Source: Muricoccus nepalensis (GTDB taxonomy: Bacteria; Pseudomonadota; Alphaproteobacteria; Acetobacterales; Acetobacteraceae). Taken from it: DNA of 64,000 nucleotides. Position 1 is the first letter of the stretch. The number at the start of each line of letters is the position of its first letter. Positions 40,595 through 49,076 of this stretch are shown one piece after another. Location: contig NZ_RCZP01000011.1 of the NCBI RefSeq assembly GCF_006438825.1, positions 62,001 to 126,000 of the forward strand, read 5' to 3'. The notes beneath the pieces are model-generated. The model saw nothing but the letters and a program-made list of their open reading frames with translations. It did no database searches and was not told where the DNA came from. Made by a program: the position numbers and the translations under genes.

Positions 40595-41058
40595 GATGGA
40601 AGCACCATGAACAGCACCATACCGTGTTGACGCCTGGCTTCGTCCCCCTGCTGATCCTCGAAGGTGCGGCCGGGATCGTACCCTGGCAGATCCTCGAGGT
40701 AGGCGTTGAGCGGGTAGACGAGAGCTTCGGGCATCTCCCGCACCGGAAGTTCGCTAACCCAGCCAGCGCCTCCTGCTTGTGCCAGAAAGACGCGCTGGGT
40801 CGCGAGCGAGGCTACCGCATGGAGCTGCATCGCGTACCCGACCACCTCGTCGGTGAGACGAATGGCTTGATGGTCCCGCACCCAAGCCAGCACTGGCGCC
40901 ATGGCAGTCAGCAGGCGAGTGGCGCGGGCGGCGAGCCGTTCGCCATGATAGGCCGCCTGCACGCCCTCGGCGCGCCGCATCAGGAGACACCGAATGGCGG
41001 CGGCGTTTCCATTGCGCAGCGGATGGGCCGGTTCAGCCTGTTCGGACATAAGGTGCAT
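40567..41058 (-). CDS. Stand-alone paralogue of the DotL internal domain
   Basis: 163 residues with no Walker motifs. From residue ~15 to the end it aligns with DotL residues ~212-352: NAAAIRCLLMRR versus NADAIRELLVSQ, APVLAWVRDHQ versus TPVLVWMRDRQ, LVYPLNAYLEDLPGYD versus IIYPLKAYLGELPGYD, and QQGDEARRQHG versus QKGDEPSKQHG. It is thus a free copy of the all-alpha domain that sits between Walker A and B in the coupling ATPase. It has its own upstream motif and overlaps dotM. It could bind cargo or adaptors, or compete with DotL. Alternatively it is a decayed duplicate, but its frame is intact. Confidence 0.8.
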   Translation of the reverse strand: MHLMSEQAEPAHPLRNGNAAAIRCLLMRRAEGVQAAYHGERLAARATRLLTAMAPVLAWVRDHQAIRLTDEVVGYAMQLHAVASLATQRVFLAQAGGAGWVSELPVREMPEALVYPLNAYLEDLPGYDPGRTFEDQQGDEARRQHGMVLFMVLPSWSTGGLPT

Positions 41059-41099
41059 CGGGGTGGCTCCAGTGGCGATCCGATGATTTTGCCTACAGG

Positions 41100-41111
41100 C
41101 GGCGCGAACGG
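41100..41111 (-). promoter_or_regulatory. CCGTTYGCGCCGA motif before the mini-DotL gene
   Basis: The minus strand reads CCGTTCGCGCCG, 41 nt before the start at 41058. It lies in the 130-nt gap after the transglycosylase gene. Confidence 0.7.
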
Positions 41112-41188
41112 CCCCTAGTGGATGGGCTGCCCGTAAGAAGGACCGCTACGCCCTCCCTCAGGGCGGTCCATCTTGGGGAAGCAAGGTG

Positions 41189-41698
41189 CTACCGGGCTGC
41201 AACTCGCTCGGTCGGCACCGCGAGACGCTGCAGCCGCATGACGTGCTCCAACACCTTGCGTAGGTAGCGTGTCTTGTGCGTCTCGGTGCGCGAATGATAG
41301 CGGCCGACCCCTTCCCAGAAGTCGCCCGCGGCGCCGTCGATCTCCCGTCGCAAGATCCACGCACCGGCCTCGACGTTGGCGCAGAAGTTGTTGAGCAACG
41401 CCTCCCGCGCCGCAGCAGGCGTGGTGTTCCAGCGCCGGGCGATGGTGGGCAGGTGGATCTGGTTGATCTGCATCGGGCCGATATCCACCGTGTCGTTGGT
41501 GTTCTGGCTCACCCGCCCGATCGAGCCTCCCTCCACCGACAGCAGCACAGCGATCACTCCCGGCGGCACCCGGTGCAGCGCGGCTGCGGCCTGGATGCAC
41601 GCCGTCACAGTCGAAACGGTGCCGTCCGAGACGGCGGCGCTGGCCGGTGATGCGGCCAATGCTCCGGTGGCCAACGCGGCTAGCAGCAGCGTCCTCAC
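41189..41698 (-). CDS. Lytic transglycosylase of the T4SS operon
   Basis: 169 residues from a GTG that overlaps the stop of the IcmS-like gene. A signal peptide (MRTLLLAALATGALAASPASA) precedes an SLT/VirB1-like domain: GVIAVLLSVEGGSIGRVSQNTNDTVDIGPMQINQIH, with the Glu of SVEGG and the GPMQIN motif. It should cut peptidoglycan to let the channel cross the wall. It takes the place where Legionella has icmR/icmQ between icmS and icmP. Confidence 0.88.
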   Translation of the reverse strand: MRTLLLAALATGALAASPASAAVSDGTVSTVTACIQAAAALHRVPPGVIAVLLSVEGGSIGRVSQNTNDTVDIGPMQINQIHLPTIARRWNTTPAAAREALLNNFCANVEAGAWILRREIDGAAGDFWEGVGRYHSRTETHKTRYLRKVLEHVMRLQRLAVPTERVAAR

Positions 41699-42135
41699 GG
41701 TGTCGGCCCCTGCGCCCGACCGGGTGCCGTCTTGCCGGAGCTTGAGGCCCCGAGCGGTCGAAGCTGATGCCACAGGGCGTCGAAGTCGTTGACCAGCAGC
41801 GCCTTGGGAGTGCCGCTGCGGCCAATGGCTTCCATCGCCGAGAGCATGACCACCGAGAACGGCTCGCCGCGAATGCCTTTCACCCGGTAGCCCAGCAACG
41901 CTTCCGGATCACGCTCCTGCTCGATTCCGAGGTGCCGTCCGGTCGCCGCGCGCCACACCACGTTGGCCGCCGCCAGGAAGTTAGGCATCAGCCCCTCCGG
42001 CGCGGCCACCAGTGAAGCGGGCAGCCGGTGGTCGAGGCCGGTGGCCGCGTCGCGGAGCACGAGCGGGCGCCCGTCGCGCTCCACCAACCGCTGCAGCGTG
42101 CGGCCGACCGTCCCGAGGTCCAGGGGTGCGCTCAT
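41695..42135 (-). CDS. icmS: IcmS-like secretion adaptor
   Basis: 146 residues from MSAPLDLG. The part ~48-125 resembles Legionella IcmS as I remember it: GLMPNFLAAANVVWRAATG, LG..., ALLGYRVKGI, FSVVMLSAMEAIGRSGTPKALLVNDFDALW match GLLP, ALLG-RV, ML--M, GGP and a closing aspartate-rich helix of IcmS in the same order and spacing. It follows IcmT directly, as icmS does in Legionella. IcmS pairs with IcmW and presents effectors to DotL. The C-terminal 25 residues are an extra Gly/Pro tail. The call rests on remembered sequence and synteny, not on a search. Confidence 0.6.
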   Translation of the reverse strand: MSAPLDLGTVGRTLQRLVERDGRPLVLRDAATGLDHRLPASLVAAPEGLMPNFLAAANVVWRAATGRHLGIEQERDPEALLGYRVKGIRGEPFSVVMLSAMEAIGRSGTPKALLVNDFDALWHQLRPLGASSSGKTAPGRAQGPTP

Positions 42136-42380
42136 GCCAGCCTCCGGCGCTTCCAGGCAGGCACCGCCGGGCGCAGCCGGCCCACCAGCCAGCGGCGCAC
42201 CACGCGAACCAGCGCGGGCATGGTCAGCCCGAAGAAGCTGATGACCCCGAAGAACACGGTGCCGAGCAGGGCGATGTAGAGCGTGGTCCAGCTCCAGTAG
42301 ACGACCACACAGAGCACCGGCAGGCAGGCCCGGGCGTCGAGCATCAGGATACGCACGGGCAGGGCGGTGTTGCGCCACAT
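42132..42380 (-). CDS. icmT: IcmT/TraK-type small membrane protein
   Basis: 82 residues. MWRNTALPVRILMLDARACLPVLCVVVYWSWTTLYIALLG is the IcmT family pattern (WRN...P-RF--LDAR...W-TLY-A). A second membrane segment follows (TVFFGVISFFGLT). The basic tail (RRWLVGRLRPAVPAWKRRRLA) is cytoplasmic. Overlapping start and stop codons with dotB and the IcmS-like gene show one operon. Confidence 0.9.
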   Translation of the reverse strand: MWRNTALPVRILMLDARACLPVLCVVVYWSWTTLYIALLGTVFFGVISFFGLTMPALVRVVRRWLVGRLRPAVPAWKRRRLA

Positions 42381-43552
42381 CAGCCGATCCTCCTCATCTC
42401 GGTTTCGGCGACCGCGGGGCTGATCCTTCTCTCCTCCAGCGCCTTGGCAATGGCTTTGTCGTAGGACTGCCCTTGGTGCTCCAGCGTGGTGCGGATCAGG
42501 TCGGGCCAGTCGCCTGGGTTGGTCTGCATCAATCGCCGGCGCAGCGGCGCATCGAACACCAGGAACTCGCGCAGCGCGGTGCGCCGGCCGTCGGTGGAGA
42601 ACACGAGACGCTGGTTGATGATGAGCCGCAGCGACTGCGCGATCGAGGTGACGAGGTTGTCGCGCTCGTCGCCGGGGCAGAGTGCCACCATGCGCTGAAT
42701 GGTCAGCGCCAGGTCATCGGCGTGGATGGTGGTGGTCACCGTGGAGCCGGCCATGGCAGCGTTGAGCGAGGCGGACATGGTCGCGCCGTCGCGGCTCTCG
42801 CCCACGATGATGTCGGTGGCTTCCCGCCGCCAGCAGCCGCGGATGAAGGCCTCGAAGGTCGGCAGATCACGCGGGATCTCGGTCTGCGCGATGGTGGAGG
42901 TCGGTCCCTTGAGCCGGTCGAGCAGGAACTCGATCGGCGCCGCGCCCTCGACGATGTTGTAGTGACCGTTCGGGTCCATCAGCTTGGCGACCGTGAACCC
43001 GCCGATCAGCGTCGACTTGCCCGAGCCGGTGGAGCCGCTGACCACCACGAAGCCGCCGCGGGGCCGGTAGCTGGCGAGGATTTCCGGCTCGACCCGCTGC
43101 GCCTCCAGGCTGGGCGGCATGTCGGGGATGGGGCGCAACACCAGGTTGGCGCCGCTCCGGCGGCTGGTGTGAATCGGGGTGGCGTTGACTCGGAAACGCA
43201 GCCGTTCCGAGCGGGTGACGGCGATGGCGTAGGAAACGTCGAAGTCCGACCCGCCCTGCAGGCGGGCCGTACCGTCGGCGCCATACAGGTGGTTGGTGAT
43301 GACCGACACCTCGGTTTCGGTCAGGACCGCCCGGGTGGCCTTGTGGTTGCGGCCATGAACCATGATCCACACCGGATCACCGGTCTGGAAAGCGATGCGC
43401 GAAGCCCCGACCCGGTGGGCCCAGACCAGCACGGCATCCAGGCCGGGTGCATGCTTGCGCGGGTCCTCGACCCAGCGCAGGCCTTCCTCCGGCCAGCCGT
43501 CCTCGGGCTGAGGACCAGAGCCCTCGATCTGCGAAATGGCGTTCATCGGCAT
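42380..43552 (-). CDS. dotB: Secretion ATPase DotB/TraJ
   Basis: 390 residues. Walker A VSGSTGSGKSTLI (~171-183), Asp/Glu box NIVEGAAPIEF, Walker B region TDIIVGESRDGATM and His box TTTIHADD are all present, as in PilT/VirB11-like hexameric ATPases. DotB energizes assembly and substrate transfer from the cytoplasmic side. Its start overlaps the dotC stop by a few codons. Length matches DotB (377). Confidence 0.95.
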   Translation of the reverse strand: MPMNAISQIEGSGPQPEDGWPEEGLRWVEDPRKHAPGLDAVLVWAHRVGASRIAFQTGDPVWIMVHGRNHKATRAVLTETEVSVITNHLYGADGTARLQGGSDFDVSYAIAVTRSERLRFRVNATPIHTSRRSGANLVLRPIPDMPPSLEAQRVEPEILASYRPRGGFVVVSGSTGSGKSTLIGGFTVAKLMDPNGHYNIVEGAAPIEFLLDRLKGPTSTIAQTEIPRDLPTFEAFIRGCWRREATDIIVGESRDGATMSASLNAAMAGSTVTTTIHADDLALTIQRMVALCPGDERDNLVTSIAQSLRLIINQRLVFSTDGRRTALREFLVFDAPLRRRLMQTNPGDWPDLIRTTLEHQGQSYDKAIAKALEERRISPAVAETEMRRIG

Positions 43553-44508
43553 CCGGCTCCTGGCTGCCAGCGGCGAGGGTTGCGCTGCAGACCAGGCTGA
43601 TCGGTGATCCTCACGGTGCGGTCGCCGATGGCCAGCCGCGAACGGCCGCCCTCAGCGTTGCTGGTCTCGAAGGCGATCCGCGGCTCCTCGACCAGACCGG
43701 CCCGCAGCAGCACCCGGAAGCGCGCCATGCCCACCAGGTCGCGCTGCAGACGGCCGAGGTCGGACAGGAAGATGTTGACTGCTTGCTTCTCGCCCTGGGC
43801 CCAGCCCTCGGCCACCCACTTGTCCCAGTACTTCACCTCCTGGCGGGTGCGCGGCAGCGCCGCGTCCGCCGGGCGGGCGGGGGTGCCCCAGGAGCGCACG
43901 AGGTAGGAGCGCCAGTCCGGCGGGGCAGACGTCAGCTGCGCCTCGCGCGTGATCTCGAAGATGCACGAGGTTTCCCGGGCAACCTGCCCGTTCTCGCCCA
44001 GGGCGAAGGCCATCTGCGCCTCGGAGACGATGGGCGGGCGCATCATGGTCTGGCCGCCACCTACCGAGAGCACGAGAGGGCGGAAGTCGTAGGTGCTGGT
44101 GAGCTGGGCCTCGTAGCGGCGGAGCATTTCGTTGATGGCGAAGGAGCGACCTGCCAGCCCGCCCTGGGCGCCGAAGGCCATGCCGGCCTGGCGTAAGGTT
44201 TCGGCACGGCCGGCCTCGAGACCGTCACCGACTTGATCGCCGGGGCGGGCGGCCTGCAGGGCCTCCAGCGAGGGCGGCGCGTCACCGCCCTCCACCACCG
44301 GCAGGGTGCCGGCGCCGGTAATCGGCTGGTTCAGCTGGTCTGCCAGGGTGCGGGAGGCGGCCTCGTACTGCGCCTGCCCCGGCATCGGCGGGCTGGAGAG
44401 GAAGCTGACGCTTCCCTCGGCGTGGGCGGCCGGGGTGAAGGCCAGGGCTGCCAAGGCAGTCGCGGCCAGCAGAATGGAGCGGCGGCCCCTGCGACGCGGC
44501 TCAGACAT
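43543..44508 (-). CDS. dotC: Outer-membrane complex protein DotC/TraI
   Basis: 321 residues with a signal peptide (SILLAATALAALAFTPAAHA). The family core is visible: RAETLRQAGMAFGAQGGLAGRSFAINEMLRRYEAQLTSTYDFRPL, then PPIVSEAQMAF. Unlike Legionella DotC, the signal peptide ends in AHA-E with no lipobox cysteine, so this copy is probably not a lipoprotein. It acts with DotD and DotH in the outer-membrane ring. Confidence 0.9.
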   Translation of the reverse strand: MSEPRRRGRRSILLAATALAALAFTPAAHAEGSVSFLSSPPMPGQAQYEAASRTLADQLNQPITGAGTLPVVEGGDAPPSLEALQAARPGDQVGDGLEAGRAETLRQAGMAFGAQGGLAGRSFAINEMLRRYEAQLTSTYDFRPLVLSVGGGQTMMRPPIVSEAQMAFALGENGQVARETSCIFEITREAQLTSAPPDWRSYLVRSWGTPARPADAALPRTRQEVKYWDKWVAEGWAQGEKQAVNIFLSDLGRLQRDLVGMARFRVLLRAGLVEEPRIAFETSNAEGGRSRLAIGDRTVRITDQPGLQRNPRRWQPGAGCR

Positions 44509-44974
44509 GGTGCATCACCTGCACGGTGCGGGTGGCGGGATCGAGCTGCACGGTCGCATAGGCGCCGGCCTGCTCGCCCAGCGCGGCGAAGGCATCGACC
44601 AGGGTGGTCGAGGGTAGGTTCACCGTCACCGGGACCGGCTGCGGTCGCTCCACCCCGGAAACGACCACGGTGTAGCCGATGGTGCCGGCGAGCTTGCGCA
44701 CGCCGTCCGCCAGGGGGCCACTCCAGGTGAAGGCAACGGGACGGCGCAGTTCCTCGGGGACCACGGGACCCTGGCCGGCCGCGAGGGTGGGGCGATTGAG
44801 CCCGCCCAGCTGCGCCATGTGCTGGCTCACCTGCTCCATGGACCGGCGCAGGGCAGTCTCGGGATTGGGCATCCCGGTGGTGACGATCTCGGTCGTCGGG
44901 CCGCTGCCGGCACAACCTGCCAGGGCCATGAGGCCCAGGAGCGCCGGTGCCAACCTCAGTCGTGTGCTTGCCAT
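44501..44974 (-). CDS. dotD: Outer-membrane lipoprotein DotD/TraH
   Basis: 157 residues from MASTRLRLAPALLGLMALAGCAGSG, a clear lipobox LAGC. The C-terminal domain (VAFTWSGPLADGVRKLAGTIGYTVVVSGV ... VNLPSTTLVDAFAALGEQAG) has the secretin N0-like fold known for DotD. It helps DotH reach the outer membrane. It is the first gene of the dotD-dotC-dotB-icmT-icmS operon. Confidence 0.9.
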   Translation of the reverse strand: MASTRLRLAPALLGLMALAGCAGSGPTTEIVTTGMPNPETALRRSMEQVSQHMAQLGGLNRPTLAAGQGPVVPEELRRPVAFTWSGPLADGVRKLAGTIGYTVVVSGVERPQPVPVTVNLPSTTLVDAFAALGEQAGAYATVQLDPATRTVQVMHHV

Positions 44975-45011
44975 GGGGGTCTCCACCTCGTCGGGATGGA
45001 GACTGCGGGAA

Positions 45012-45025
45012 TTCGGCGCGAACGG
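45012..45025 (-). promoter_or_regulatory. CCGTTYGCGCCGA motif before dotD
   Basis: The minus strand reads CCGTTCGCGCCGAA, 37 nt before the dotD start. In the divergent direction, CTATATTC at about 45031 could be the -10 of the small plus-strand gene. Confidence 0.75.
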
Positions 45026-45067
45026 GCCGTCCCTATATTCATCATCGCACGAGAGGAGTTTGCGACC

Positions 45068-45277
45068 GTGAGCGACAACTACATGAAGGAGCAGGCCGAG
45101 GCCCTGACGCAGCACCTGCGGCTGACGGACAGCAAATCCGGCTATGTCGAGGCCAAGGCCGAGGGCTTCGTGGTCTACGTCCGAAAGAAGTGGCCGGGTA
45201 AGCAGCTTGCCGAGTGGGATGGCCTACCGGTGGAGTGGCACGAGAACGTCGGGACCAACAAAGCGGCCAATCGTTGA
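45068..45277 (+). CDS. Small soluble protein (69 aa) inside the T4SS locus
   Basis: GTG start after AGAGGAGTTTGCGACC. Sequence MSDNYMKEQAEALTQHLRLT, then GYVEAKAEGFVVYVRKKWPGKQLAEWDGLPVEWHENVG. It is the only plus-strand gene between the two minus-strand T4SS operons and ends at a perfect terminator hairpin. The function is unknown; expression opposite to the channel genes hints at a regulatory or immunity-type role, but this is inference. Confidence 0.6.
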   Translation: MSDNYMKEQAEALTQHLRLTDSKSGYVEAKAEGFVVYVRKKWPGKQLAEWDGLPVEWHENVGTNKAANR

Positions 45278-45285
45278 GCTGGTGG

Positions 45286-45314
45286 CAAGGTGTGTTCAAC
45301 GTGAACACACCTTG
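45286..45314. terminator. Perfect 13-bp hairpin terminator with GTGTGTTC/GAACACAC core
   Basis: Arms CAAGGTGTGTTCA and TGAACACACCTTG around ACG, followed by CTTCTTTTCCC on the plus strand. It lies between the convergent small gene and dotO. The GTGTGTTCAA-GAACACAC core plus CTTGCTTC is nearly the same as at 21352-21383. Confidence 0.8.
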
Positions 45315-45331
45315 CTTCTTTTCCCTTCGTT

Positions 45332-48300
45332 CTATTCCGCCGCAAGCATCGTCCGCGATGGGCCGTTGTCCTGCACCAGGTCGCGCAGCACGATGCCCAG
45401 GCCCTTGCCGTCAGTCATCTCGGCCGCGAGTTCATCCACCACACCGGCCTCCGCCCGGGTGTCCAACTCGCCGCGCTTGAGCCTCTCGTTCTTACGCCGG
45501 TCGATCTCGTTCACCGCCGAGCCACGGGGGAACACCCTGGCCAACCGGCGCAGAGCCTCGGAGAAACCGACCGCGGCGTAGAGGCGGTTGCGTAGCGCCG
45601 TATCGCCCGGGGTGGTGCTCAACGCCCACAGCTCCACGGGGCCGAGGAAGTTCATCAGCATCTGCTCGTATTTGGCACCGCCGGCCTGCAGGACCGCCAG
45701 GAACGGCGCGCCTTTCGGCCCGGGACCGTTCAGGGCGTAGCGCACGACGTCGGCGCTGGCCGTGCTCAGGCCGAAGCGCTCGATCATCTGCTCGCGCTCC
45801 TTCTCGTCGCCGGAGGCAAGAATGAAGCGCCCCGTCGACTGGCTCACGATCTCCTCACCCATGTCGTTCAGGCGCTGCGACGCGAAGCCGAGCTGCAGAT
45901 TGTGCTTGCGCCCCTCCCGGACGTCGAGCGCCGCCTGGGCGCGAACCTGCGGGCTGCCCTTGGTGCGGTGCCACTCGTCGTAGTCGAGCCGCTTCACCGC
46001 CTCCTGGATCTCGCTGAAGCGGGCGCGTTGGAAGTCCCGCACCTTCTCCGGCACGTACTCGGCATAGTCCGGGTGCAGGGTGAAGTTGCGCGCCAGGATG
46101 TGGCGGGCCAGCAGGTACATCATCTCGGTCTGCCGATCGTTCACCGCCGAACCGGTCGGTGCAACGGCGGCGAGGTCCAGCACGATGATCCGCGCCGGGC
46201 CGAAGTCCAGCTTGGTCGGCGCATTGAGCGTCGGGAACTTCTTGATGACGTCGTAGATATAGCGCTCGAACAGCCCGATGGCGTCCTCGCTGGTTTCCGC
46301 GATCTTCAGCTCGTCGAAGATGTCGCGCACCTGGTCGGTCCGCGCCGCGACCACGAGATCCTCCAGCGTCGGCACGGCGTGGCGCTGTGCCACCTCGGCC
46401 AGCCGCCATTCCTGCACCTCGATCAGCGCGTCCACCACGTCGCGCCACCACGGTTCCGGGTGCTCCAGCACAATCCGATGCCGCGCCAGTGCGGCATCGA
46501 CGGCGGGCTCCGCCCCGGCCCGGTAGGGCTTGGGCGAGCCGCCGGGTACGTCCGTGCAGAGCCGGTATGCCTCGTCGATGACGTAGCCAATCAGCTGGCT
46601 GAGCCCCTCGAAGGGGGTGGTCACGTCGGGGGGCATGGTGGCCAGGGACAGGAAGTTCTGCAGGAAGGCCTTCTCCATCGGCAGCGGGTACTGGCAGCCG
46701 ACCTGCAGGTCGAAGATGTTGACCTCGTAGCCCGGCCGGAACTGCATGGTCACGAAGATGGCTTCGTGCTCCCGCTCCGGGCCGAGCGCTTCGCGTACCA
46801 GCCGCACGAACCCCTGGGCGGAGGGTCCGATATCGGCCTTGCCGATGAGCGGCAGCTTGGCCCCCCGGGACCCCAGTACCGCGGTGCTCAGGCACAGCCC
46901 GAGGTTGATGGTGTTGGCCAGCACCGACTTTCCGGAGCCTGGCGGGGCTACGAAGATGTCGCATACCAGCGGTCGCTTAGAACTCCCGGCGGGCTCGTAA
47001 GGCCAGATGGCGCCGTCCGGCCGCGTGAAGAGCACCGAACCCTGTTCCCAGGGGGAGGCGCAGCGATTCCACGGTAGCATTGCGAAGGCGTCGCCCAGGA
47101 GTGCGATGCCCGGGGTGCCGGTCGAGGCTAGCGACAGCGCCGGAACGCTGCTCAGGGTCCCTTCCAGCGGGTCACCCGCGATGCTGGTCGCCTTGCAGTT
47201 GCCCCAGCCTTCCAGCCGCTGCGTCAAGGTGGAGGCACGCCGACGCAGCTTCTGGCTTTCTCCCGTCGGCGCCCAGGTGGCAAACGAGGCGCGCAGCCTG
47301 ACCCCGATGTGGCCATTGGTGTCCCGCTCCTGCCGTAGCCCGTCGAAGGCGCGGCGAATGTCACCGTTGCCGGGGAACATCGACAGGAAGATCGCCGCGG
47401 TTTCCTTGACCTGCATCGCCGATCGACCGCCGCCCTCGATCACGATAGCCCCGCGCCAGGGGACGCGATCCTGGCCGAGACGGGCCGAGAGTTCCACGAA
47501 GGGACGTGGGTCCTCGGGACCCACCGCCATGTCGACGTGCGCGTAATCGTTGTCGCCGATCCGCACCCTCTGTCCGCCCTGCGTTTCGGCGTCGGAGTGG
47601 AAGATCTGGTCGCGGATTGCCGGCCACAGCATACCGGGGGCCGCGTCGGGCTTCCGGCTCCCCTCTTCTGTGGCGCGCGGCATCACCCGGTCGCCCATCA
47701 GCGTGGCCTTCCAGTCCGAACCGGAGGTTTCCCGGTACACCGCCTCGCGCGTCAGCTTCAGGGCCTCGTGGGCGTCGAGCTCGCGCGTGGCGATGTCGTT
47801 GCCGTTGAGCGCACCGAGTACCCGCAGCACGAACGCTTCGTGCCTGGCAGCCATGACGTCGGACCGCAGGTAGTAGCGTTGGCTGCCACCGGTACGCGGA
47901 CCGGCCTTCGCCAGGGCGGCCTGCTCCTCACCCATCTGCTTGCGCTCCTCCTTGGTCAGGACGGCGCGACGTGTCCACAGCACGTAGTAGGCTGCTTCCC
48001 AGCGCATCACCTTCGGCCAGAGTGCCGCGCGCTCGTTCAGCACGTCGGATACGTTGAGACCCAGCTCGCGAGCGATAGTGCGGCACGAATTGAGGTTAAG
48101 GCGGTCGATCTCCACCGCCGACTGGTCAGGGTCGGAGATGAACCAGCCGACGATGGCATGCCCCGGCTCCTCCAACGCGCCGGACAGGTCGACGCGCTGG
48201 GCCAGTGCGATGCGCTCGACGTCCTTGCGCGTGGCCATGCGCCGCATGCCCTCGATCCGTATGACGCTGAGGTAGTCGGAGTGCTTGGTGACCAGGGCGT

Positions 48301-48394
48301 TGCCGTGGGTGGTCTCGACATCGCAGAACGAGCCGAGCGGCTGCTTGAGGGTGAGGGACATACCCGCCAGCAGGCGGGAGATGGCGCCGATCAT
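45332..48394 (-). CDS. dotO: T4SS ATPase DotO/IcmB/TraU
   Basis: 1020 residues, close to Legionella DotO (1009). Walker A VAPPGSGKSVLANTINLGL lies at ~482-500. GYEVNIFDLQVGCQYP, PTLEDLVVAARTD and the Walker B-like ARIIVLDLAAVAPTGSAVNDRQTEMMYLLARH are typical of the VirB4-like DotO family. It forms the cytoplasmic hexameric energy centre with DotB. Its start overlaps the icmJ stop (ATGA). Confidence 0.95.
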   Translation of the reverse strand: MIGAISRLLAGMSLTLKQPLGSFCDVETTHGNALVTKHSDYLSVIRIEGMRRMATRKDVERIALAQRVDLSGALEEPGHAIVGWFISDPDQSAVEIDRLNLNSCRTIARELGLNVSDVLNERAALWPKVMRWEAAYYVLWTRRAVLTKEERKQMGEEQAALAKAGPRTGGSQRYYLRSDVMAARHEAFVLRVLGALNGNDIATRELDAHEALKLTREAVYRETSGSDWKATLMGDRVMPRATEEGSRKPDAAPGMLWPAIRDQIFHSDAETQGGQRVRIGDNDYAHVDMAVGPEDPRPFVELSARLGQDRVPWRGAIVIEGGGRSAMQVKETAAIFLSMFPGNGDIRRAFDGLRQERDTNGHIGVRLRASFATWAPTGESQKLRRRASTLTQRLEGWGNCKATSIAGDPLEGTLSSVPALSLASTGTPGIALLGDAFAMLPWNRCASPWEQGSVLFTRPDGAIWPYEPAGSSKRPLVCDIFVAPPGSGKSVLANTINLGLCLSTAVLGSRGAKLPLIGKADIGPSAQGFVRLVREALGPEREHEAIFVTMQFRPGYEVNIFDLQVGCQYPLPMEKAFLQNFLSLATMPPDVTTPFEGLSQLIGYVIDEAYRLCTDVPGGSPKPYRAGAEPAVDAALARHRIVLEHPEPWWRDVVDALIEVQEWRLAEVAQRHAVPTLEDLVVAARTDQVRDIFDELKIAETSEDAIGLFERYIYDVIKKFPTLNAPTKLDFGPARIIVLDLAAVAPTGSAVNDRQTEMMYLLARHILARNFTLHPDYAEYVPEKVRDFQRARFSEIQEAVKRLDYDEWHRTKGSPQVRAQAALDVREGRKHNLQLGFASQRLNDMGEEIVSQSTGRFILASGDEKEREQMIERFGLSTASADVVRYALNGPGPKGAPFLAVLQAGGAKYEQMLMNFLGPVELWALSTTPGDTALRNRLYAAVGFSEALRRLARVFPRGSAVNEIDRRKNERLKRGELDTRAEAGVVDELAAEMTDGKGLGIVLRDLVQDNGPSRTMLAAE

Positions 48395-49071
48395 GCGGCT
48401 TTCCTCGACGGCTTTGAGGTGGAAACAGGTGAGGGCTTAAGTTTCGGATCGGGCCGCCCAGCCCAGGCCCGAAGCAGGTCGGGATAGATATCCTTGCCAT
48501 CGACCAGCATGCGGCCGGTCGGCAGCATGCGGATGCCCGACAGCAGGTTGGACCGTCCACGGAATGCCCGCGGTGTCAGTGCCAGCAGGGCTGCGCCGAG
48601 CACGTTCGGATCATTGGTAAGCAGCCGGGATCGTGCCTGCTCCTCTCGCGCCCGCAGCGCCGACAAAGCGCTCCATGCCGCATCCACCACTCCACTGGAC
48701 TTGGCGGGGGGCTCATCGAGGGTCGGATCAGCCTTGGCGTCGACTAGGTCAAGCTGTGCGGTGCGCGCCAGCATGAAAACCGCCGCCTGGCTCATCTCCG
48801 GCAGCCACACCAGCCTGACGGACCGCTGGCGGGCGGCGACGTCGGGGTGCTGGACGAGGTGGCAGAGCGTGCAGGCGGGGACCACGTTGTCGGAGCGGTC
48901 GTTGGTGTGGTCGCCGTCGAGGTGGAACGCTTCCTGCCGGCCCGCGGCGAAGGCGCCGCAGAACCGGCAGGGGGCGTCGGCGACCTTGGCAGGGTCCTGC
49001 CGCTCCGTGCCGGCCGAACCCGGACCCCAGGCGGTGGGGTGGGCGGTCAGAGAGAGCGGCAGGAAGCGCAC
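48391..49071 (-). CDS. icmJ: Coupling complex zinc protein DotN/IcmJ/TraT
   Basis: 226 residues. CRFCG...HLDGDHTNDRSDNVVPACTLCHLVQH is an HNH-like zinc site as in DotN/IcmJ, followed by the conserved LVWLPEMSQAAVFMLARTAQL. DotN binds the DotL tail in Legionella. The C-terminus here (~190-226) is an extra Lys/Pro/Ser tail. Its position before dotO equals the icmJ-icmB order of Legionella. Confidence 0.85.
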   Translation of the reverse strand: MRFLPLSLTAHPTAWGPGSAGTERQDPAKVADAPCRFCGAFAAGRQEAFHLDGDHTNDRSDNVVPACTLCHLVQHPDVAARQRSVRLVWLPEMSQAAVFMLARTAQLDLVDAKADPTLDEPPAKSSGVVDAAWSALSALRAREEQARSRLLTNDPNVLGAALLALTPRAFRGRSNLLSGIRMLPTGRMLVDGKDIYPDLLRAWAGRPDPKLKPSPVSTSKPSRKAA

Positions 49072-49076
49072 CGGGC

